In this document: in pieces, positions 59,131-64,000 of the stretch
Layout of the letters: each line of letters begins with the position of its first letter
Numbering within the stretch: the first letter of the stretch is position 1
Source: Chloroflexota bacterium
Lineage (GTDB): Bacteria; Chloroflexota; Dehalococcoidia; Lucifugimonadales; UBA2962
NCBI GenBank assembly: GCA_002699485.1
Contig: PAAV01000014.1
Location: 39,305 to 103,304 of the forward strand
Direction of reading: 5' to 3'
DNA: 64,000 bases
Notes under the pieces: generated by a model
What the model saw: the letters and a program-made list of their open reading frames with translations, nothing else
Told to the model about the DNA's origin: nothing
The model's database searches: none
Position numbers and translations under genes: made by a program

Positions 59131-60429
59131 TCAAGCTGATTTTTGTTCTTCAATAAGCTCAATTTCATTATTTAGACTGTGTCGAAAGAGTTTGCCATCG
59201 GCATTAGTCATTGATACAGAAGAGACACCTTTGATTGCATCTGCGCCAACTACACACTTAGTTATCCCAGATATACCAGGAATGTGATACATGGTGTCGA
59301 GTAGGGTTTTTTCTAGTATTGTTCTTAATCCACGGGCACCAGTTTTGTTTTCAATCGCAATTTCTGCTGCGGTAGTAAGTGCTTCTTCGGTAAACTCGAG
59401 ATCCACATTATCCATAGAAAAAAGACATTGATATTGTTTAACAAAAGCATTTTTTGGCTCGGTTAAGACTCTTACTAAAGAATCAATATCCAGTGCCTCT
59501 AATCCAACTACTACTGGTAGCCTTCCAACAAACTCGGGGATAAAGCCATATTCTAAAAGATCTTCTGAGTTCACATTGTCTACAATTAATGATTCGTCGG
59601 ATGCAGCATCGATTTTTTCAGCATCTCGGAATCCGATTGTGATATTTCCTTTTGCAACTCTTCGATTAATAATTTCATTTAAACCTTCAAACGCACCGCC
59701 GCAGATAAATAAAATATCATCAGTCTTTATTTGCAAAAAGTCTTGATGGGGATGCTTTCTACCACCCTGCGGAGGCACATTAGCGATCGTGCCTTCAATG
59801 ATTTTTAAAAGCGCCTGTTGTACACCCTCTCCTGACACATCTCGTGTTATGGAAGGATTTGGGCTTTTTCGCGCGATTTTATCAATTTCGTCGATGTATA
59901 TTATTCCATGTTCCGCTTTATTTATATCGAAATCAGCTGACTGAATTAATCTCAATAATATATTCTCAACGTCTTCTCCAACATAACCTGCTTCAGTTAG
60001 TGAAGTTGCATCAGCTATAGCAAATGGTACATCAAGTATTTTTGCCAAAGTTTGCGCGAGCAATGTTTTACCTGATCCTGCAGGACCAAGTAGCAGAACA
60101 TTAGACTTTTGTACTTCTACACCTTCCTGTTGCTGGTTAGAAGTTATACGTTTATAGTGATTGTAAACGGCAACACTCAAAACCTTTTTAGCAGTATTTT
60201 GACCAATTACATATTCTTCCAGCCGTTCAAATATCTGCTTTGGATTAAGGCTTTTTGGAATAACCGCAGAGGATTCCTTTGCTTTTGCTGGCCCTTCTTC
60301 TGTGATGATTTGCTCACACAGAGTGACGCATTCATCACAAATGAATACTCGGTCTGGACCTGCTATAAGCCTTTTAACCTGAGCTTGAGCTTTTCCACAA
60401 AATGAGCATTGATAATTTGGAGTTGTCAT
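59131..60429 (-). CDS. clpX: ATP-dependent Clp protease ATP-binding subunit ClpX
   Basis: Cys4 zinc domain CSFCGK...[55 protein letters not shown]. Confidence 0.99.
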   Translation of the reverse strand: MTTPNYQCSFCGKAQAQVKRLIAGPDRVFICDECVTLCEQIITEEGPAKAKESSAVIPKSLNPKQIFERLEEYVIGQNTAKKVLSVAVYNHYKRITSNQQQEGVEVQKSNVLLLGPAGSGKTLLAQTLAKILDVPFAIADATSLTEAGYVGEDVENILLRLIQSADFDINKAEHGIIYIDEIDKIARKSPNPSITRDVSGEGVQQALLKIIEGTIANVPPQGGRKHPHQDFLQIKTDDILFICGGAFEGLNEIINRRVAKGNITIGFRDAEKIDAASDESLIVDNVNSEDLLEYGFIPEFVGRLPVVVGLEALDIDSLVRVLTEPKNAFVKQYQCLFSMDNVDLEFTEEALTTAAEIAIENKTGARGLRTILEKTLLDTMYHIPGISGITKCVVGADAIKGVSSVSMTNADGKLFRHSLNNEIELIEEQKSA

Positions 60430-60484
60430 GTATACGTCTCTTTGAAGTTTTAGTAAATATTCAACATGTGAGTGGTTACTTACT

Positions 60485-61123
60485 TTATTTTTTATCTTTT
60501 TTGTTTTTGTCTTTTTCGTCTGAAGACGATAATACCTTGTCTATCAATCCATACTCTTGGGCTTTTTCAGATGTTAAATAATAGTCTCTATCTGTGTCTC
60601 TTGCTACTTTGTCATATGGTTGTCCAGAATGATGAGATATTATTTGTCGCATTTTATCTTGCAGCCTGAGGATCTCTCGTGCCGCTATATCGATGTCTGA
60701 AGCTTGTCCCTGAGCGCCAGATAATGGTTGATGCATATGTATTGTTGAATTAGGAAGAGCATATCTTTTACCAGGGGTACCTGCTGTAAGCAAAACGGTT
60801 GCCATGCTTGCTGCCAACCCTACGCATATAGTTGATACATCAGGCCTGATTAAATGCATTGTGTCATATATAGCTAGTCCAGCATGAATAACTCCGCCTG
60901 GTGAATTGATATATAAACTAATATCTCGCTCAGGATCTTCTCTGTCTAAGTAAAGTAATTGTGCGGTTATAGTATTCGCGACCTGATCATTTATTGGAGT
61001 TCCTAAGAAAATAATTCTTTCTTTGAGCAGTAATGAATAAATATCAAATGCCCTTTCTCCTCTTGCTCCGGTTTCAATTACCATTGGTATCATAGATTCT
61101 GGGTAAGCTAATCCTTCACTCAT
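60485..61123 (-). CDS. clpP: ATP-dependent Clp protease proteolytic subunit
   Basis: [82 protein letters not shown]. Confidence 0.99.
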   Translation of the reverse strand: MSEGLAYPESMIPMVIETGARGERAFDIYSLLLKERIIFLGTPINDQVANTITAQLLYLDREDPERDISLYINSPGGVIHAGLAIYDTMHLIRPDVSTICVGLAASMATVLLTAGTPGKRYALPNSTIHMHQPLSGAQGQASDIDIAAREILRLQDKMRQIISHHSGQPYDKVARDTDRDYYLTSEKAQEYGLIDKVLSSSDEKDKNKKDKK

Positions 61124-62505
61124 TTTTTATTGCCTTTCTTTGAACTTTTAATTGTTTTTCCAGGAGTTTTTTTCTTATCTGTTTTACTTGATTTAATGTT
61201 ACTTTTTGCTATATCAGATAGTTTTTTAACTGCACTCTCAAATTGGATATCGCCTCTTATCCTGTCTTCTGCCTCTTGAATTCTTTGTTGGAGTTCTTTC
61301 GGCTTTATGCCTGATTTTTTAACCTCGGCAGGATTTATTGATGCTTTCAACTGATCTAATCTTAACTTTACTTGTTGTTCATCAACTTCTAGTTTCTCTT
61401 GCTCCATAAAGCTTTGTAAAATATATGTACGATGTAACCGTTCTATCGAAGATTGACGGAGTTCGTCTTTGAACTCCTCTTCTGTTTTGCCTGAATAGCT
61501 CAGGAAGTCTTTTAACTCGACATTCATTCTGCTAAGGGACTGTTGGCGCTCTTCCATTATGTGATCTAATTCATGTTCAATTAATAATTCAGGTACCGTT
61601 ATTTCTGATTTTTCTACTAATTGAGTTACAGCTGCATTTTCAAATTGCACGTCATGTTCTCGATCAAATTCCTGCTGCAATTCTTGTTTTATTGATTTTT
61701 TTAGTTCCTTCAGGCTTGTATGACCACTTCCAACTGACTTTGCGAATTCATCATCTGTTTCTGGTAACAAACGTTCCTTAATTTCAGTGACTGTAACCTC
61801 GAATGACGCTTCTTTGCCGCCAATGTCATTTTCACTAGACTCAGCTCTATAATCTTCTGGGAGAATGATTTGAAATTTCTTGCTTTTCCCTTTTGACACC
61901 CCAACTAGATTATTGCAAAATCCTGGCACTATAGTATCGCGCTGATTATCTAAAATTATGATCGCATCGTTTTTTTCGATAAACACGGTTCCTTCTACTT
62001 TGGCTGTAAAGTCAATTGTAAGAATATCTTCGAGTTTGGCTTTTCGACTAACTGGCTCCCATGTTGATTGGCTTTCTCTTACTCGCTCAATCTGGCTGTT
62101 AACGTCACTAGCTTTTACTTTGTTTACGGGTAAATCTACAGTTATCGTTTTATAGTCACCAAGCTCCACAAGGGGTTTTAAGGGAATAGTCGCTTCGAAT
62201 TTAACTGGATCTAAGCTTATAAGACTTATTCTTGGGAGCCCTCCAAGATCCAATTCTTTTTCCTCTATGATTTTTGAGGTTACATCAGAAACCATATGTT
62301 CGGCGATTTCGTTTATTAAATAAAGTTTACCGAATTGTTTTTCCACTATCGAACGAGGAGCCTTGCCTTTTCTAAAACCGGGTATGTTAACGCGCTGGAC
62401 CACCTTTTGGTAACCCTTATTCAAATAGGGTTCAATGTCATTATCATCTAACTCGATTTCGAGTTTAGTTTGACGTGCAAGTTCCTCTTGTTGTGTGATA
62501 TTCAA
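61120..62505 (-). CDS. tig: Trigger factor
   Basis: [22 protein letters not shown] signature; PPIase and C-terminal helical domains; upstream of clpP/clpX. Confidence 0.97.
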   Translation of the reverse strand: MNITQQEELARQTKLEIELDDNDIEPYLNKGYQKVVQRVNIPGFRKGKAPRSIVEKQFGKLYLINEIAEHMVSDVTSKIIEEKELDLGGLPRISLISLDPVKFEATIPLKPLVELGDYKTITVDLPVNKVKASDVNSQIERVRESQSTWEPVSRKAKLEDILTIDFTAKVEGTVFIEKNDAIIILDNQRDTIVPGFCNNLVGVSKGKSKKFQIILPEDYRAESSENDIGGKEASFEVTVTEIKERLLPETDDEFAKSVGSGHTSLKELKKSIKQELQQEFDREHDVQFENAAVTQLVEKSEITVPELLIEHELDHIMEERQQSLSRMNVELKDFLSYSGKTEEEFKDELRQSSIERLHRTYILQSFMEQEKLEVDEQQVKLRLDQLKASINPAEVKKSGIKPKELQQRIQEAEDRIRGDIQFESAVKKLSDIAKSNIKSSKTDKKKTPGKTIKSSKKGNKK

Positions 62506-62571
62506 TAGGGGTTTCTCAGGACGAATTGTCCATGCATCAGATCTTTTATTTTTTACGACCTGAGCAACTTA

Positions 62572-62602
62572 ATTATATCATGCAAGGCGGTACAAATTGT
62601 AC
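62572..62602 (-). promoter_or_regulatory. Putative extended -10 promoter (TGATATAAT on minus strand, 62572-62580) with palindrome GTACAA-A-TTGTAC (62590-62602) near -35
   Basis: Direct reading; about 67 bp upstream of tig start. Confidence 0.5.
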
Positions 62603-62643
62603 TAATAGGAAGTACGTTTTCCCATAAGTGCGATATTGGGTAG

Positions 62644-63996
62644 CTACATTATGTCAGGTTTATTATCAAATCCAACAATTTTCTCAATCCATGAAGCTGC
62701 AGATAGAAGTTTCTTTTCATCAAATGGCTTGCCAATTATCTGGATGCCTAAAGGTAAACCTTTAGCTGTAACGCCATAAGGCAAGCTGATAGCCGGCAAA
62801 CCAGCTGTCGTAATAGCAGCTTGCCATCTAGGATCACCAGTAGTTGCGATATCTGGCGGACCTGCCTCTTTCGTAGTACTTGTGATTATTACTTCATATG
62901 GTGCAATCTGTTTTAACAATTCCCGTCTATACACTTGTCGAATCTTTTCCGCTTTTATATAGGCTGTTGCTGGAGTGAGAATGCCAATTTCGATCATCCT
63001 TCGCACGTCCTCAGCATATTTATTTGGGCTTTGATTGAATCCATCGCTATGAATTGATGCTCCATTTACATTCATCACCATTCTATGAGCAGCATGAATA
63101 AGATCCATGTCAAAAGGTAAATTGATTTCGTCTATTTTTACACCCTCATTCGATATGAGTTTGGTTAAATTTAATATGTGGGACTTAACTTCAGGATCAC
63201 ATTCTTCCAAGAAAAAAGATTGTAATATTCCGATTGATTGTGGTTTGCGGTCACGGTGCTGGTCAAAATCAAGTTCTTTATGAGAAACATGAGAAGAATA
63301 CTGGTCTTTTGAATCCCATCTGGCCAATACCGATAACATCAAAGCCGCATCTTCTATAGTTCTAGAGAAAAACCCCATAGTATCCACAGACCAAGAAACT
63401 GGATGGACGCCATATCTGCTAATTCTGCCCATTGTAGGTTTCGTCCCAACAATTCCATTGTACGCTGCAGGCCTAAGCACCGATCCAGCTGTTTGAGAGC
63501 CCATAGCAACCGGAAATATGTTAGTAGCAACTCCGACGGCAGACCCAGTACTTGAACCACCAGGAGTTCGATGTTTGTTCCAAGGGTTTAATGTAGAAGG
63601 TGGGTCGCCGCAAGCAAATTCAGTTGTAACAGTCTTTCCCATAATTATAGATCCTGCTGATTTAAGAAGAGCAACAGAAGTAGCATCGAAATTAGGGATA
63701 TGATCTTCATATATCGGCGATCCGTGAGACGTCCTAATCCCCTTAGTATTAAATATGTCTTTTATACCTATGGGTACACCGTGTAGAGGACCCATAGGCC
63801 CACTGGTTGCAAGCTCCCTATCTTTTTGCCGGGCATCTTTAATTGCCCTTGTGGTGTCCAATTCAGCCCATAAATTTAATTGAGGATTAAGTCTTTCAGA
63901 GCGATCAAGTAAACTTTTGATTAGATCTTCGCAGCTGATCTGGCCTTCTCTGATGTAGTTGGCAGCTTGCGCGGCAGAAAATTCGTGAGGCGACAT
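62644..63996 (-). CDS. Amidase signature family protein
   Basis: PLHGVPIGIKDIFNTKGIRTSHGS, TTEFACGDPPSTLNPWNKHRTPGGSSTGSAVGVATNIFPVAMGSQTAGSVLRPAAYNGIVGTKPT. Confidence 0.97.
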   Translation of the reverse strand: MSPHEFSAAQAANYIREGQISCEDLIKSLLDRSERLNPQLNLWAELDTTRAIKDARQKDRELATSGPMGPLHGVPIGIKDIFNTKGIRTSHGSPIYEDHIPNFDATSVALLKSAGSIIMGKTVTTEFACGDPPSTLNPWNKHRTPGGSSTGSAVGVATNIFPVAMGSQTAGSVLRPAAYNGIVGTKPTMGRISRYGVHPVSWSVDTMGFFSRTIEDAALMLSVLARWDSKDQYSSHVSHKELDFDQHRDRKPQSIGILQSFFLEECDPEVKSHILNLTKLISNEGVKIDEINLPFDMDLIHAAHRMVMNVNGASIHSDGFNQSPNKYAEDVRRMIEIGILTPATAYIKAEKIRQVYRRELLKQIAPYEVIITSTTKEAGPPDIATTGDPRWQAAITTAGLPAISLPYGVTAKGLPLGIQIIGKPFDEKKLLSAASWIEKIVGFDNKPDIM

Positions 63997-64000
63997 TTGA

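Noticed and set aside
59103-59131. Bidirectional terminator ATAATAGA/TCTATTAT between rhomboid and clpX
   Set aside because: The stem is AT-only apart from one G-C pair, has a 13-nt loop and no convincing T-tract; it overlaps the clpX stop. Too weak to call.

Overview
The window looks like a chromosomal segment from an AT-rich bacterium. Gene content suggests Chloroflexota, possibly a marine SAR202-like lineage; that placement is an inference and was not tested. Bases 1-11 kb are catabolic/accessory: enoyl-CoA hydratase tail, CaiB/BaiF, class-III aminotransferase, SDR, nitroreductase, LarE, a dimethylformamidase-like LamG protein, LarB, an NHL propeller, an enolase-superfamily enzyme and the DUF3090/SCO1664 pair. 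Bases 13.7-18.2 kb are a promoter-led DUF1800-DUF1501-NHL-nucleotidyltransferase-HEPN operon. Bases 21-25.4 kb are a membrane/His-rich lipoprotein/ABC-2 module. The rest is mostly housekeeping: trpB, split transketolase, ffh, gyrA, recA/recX, tilS, purF/M/H, rny, plsY, aspS, two tRNA-Ser genes, topA, xer, aroQ, efp, xseA/B, clpX/clpP/tig. The most notable signals beyond ordinary genes are: a 20-bp-period tandem array upstream of an Lrp/AsnC regulator; mutually exclusive inverted repeats in the purF leader and a separate nested fold in the same intergenic region; the DUF1800/DUF1501/NHL/NT/HEPN operon with a degenerate nucleotidyltransferase motif and no visible secretion signals; the putative metal/ABC module; and a larB gene whose conserved N-terminus has no standard start codon. 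No CRISPR array, IS element, prophage or rRNA was recognised.
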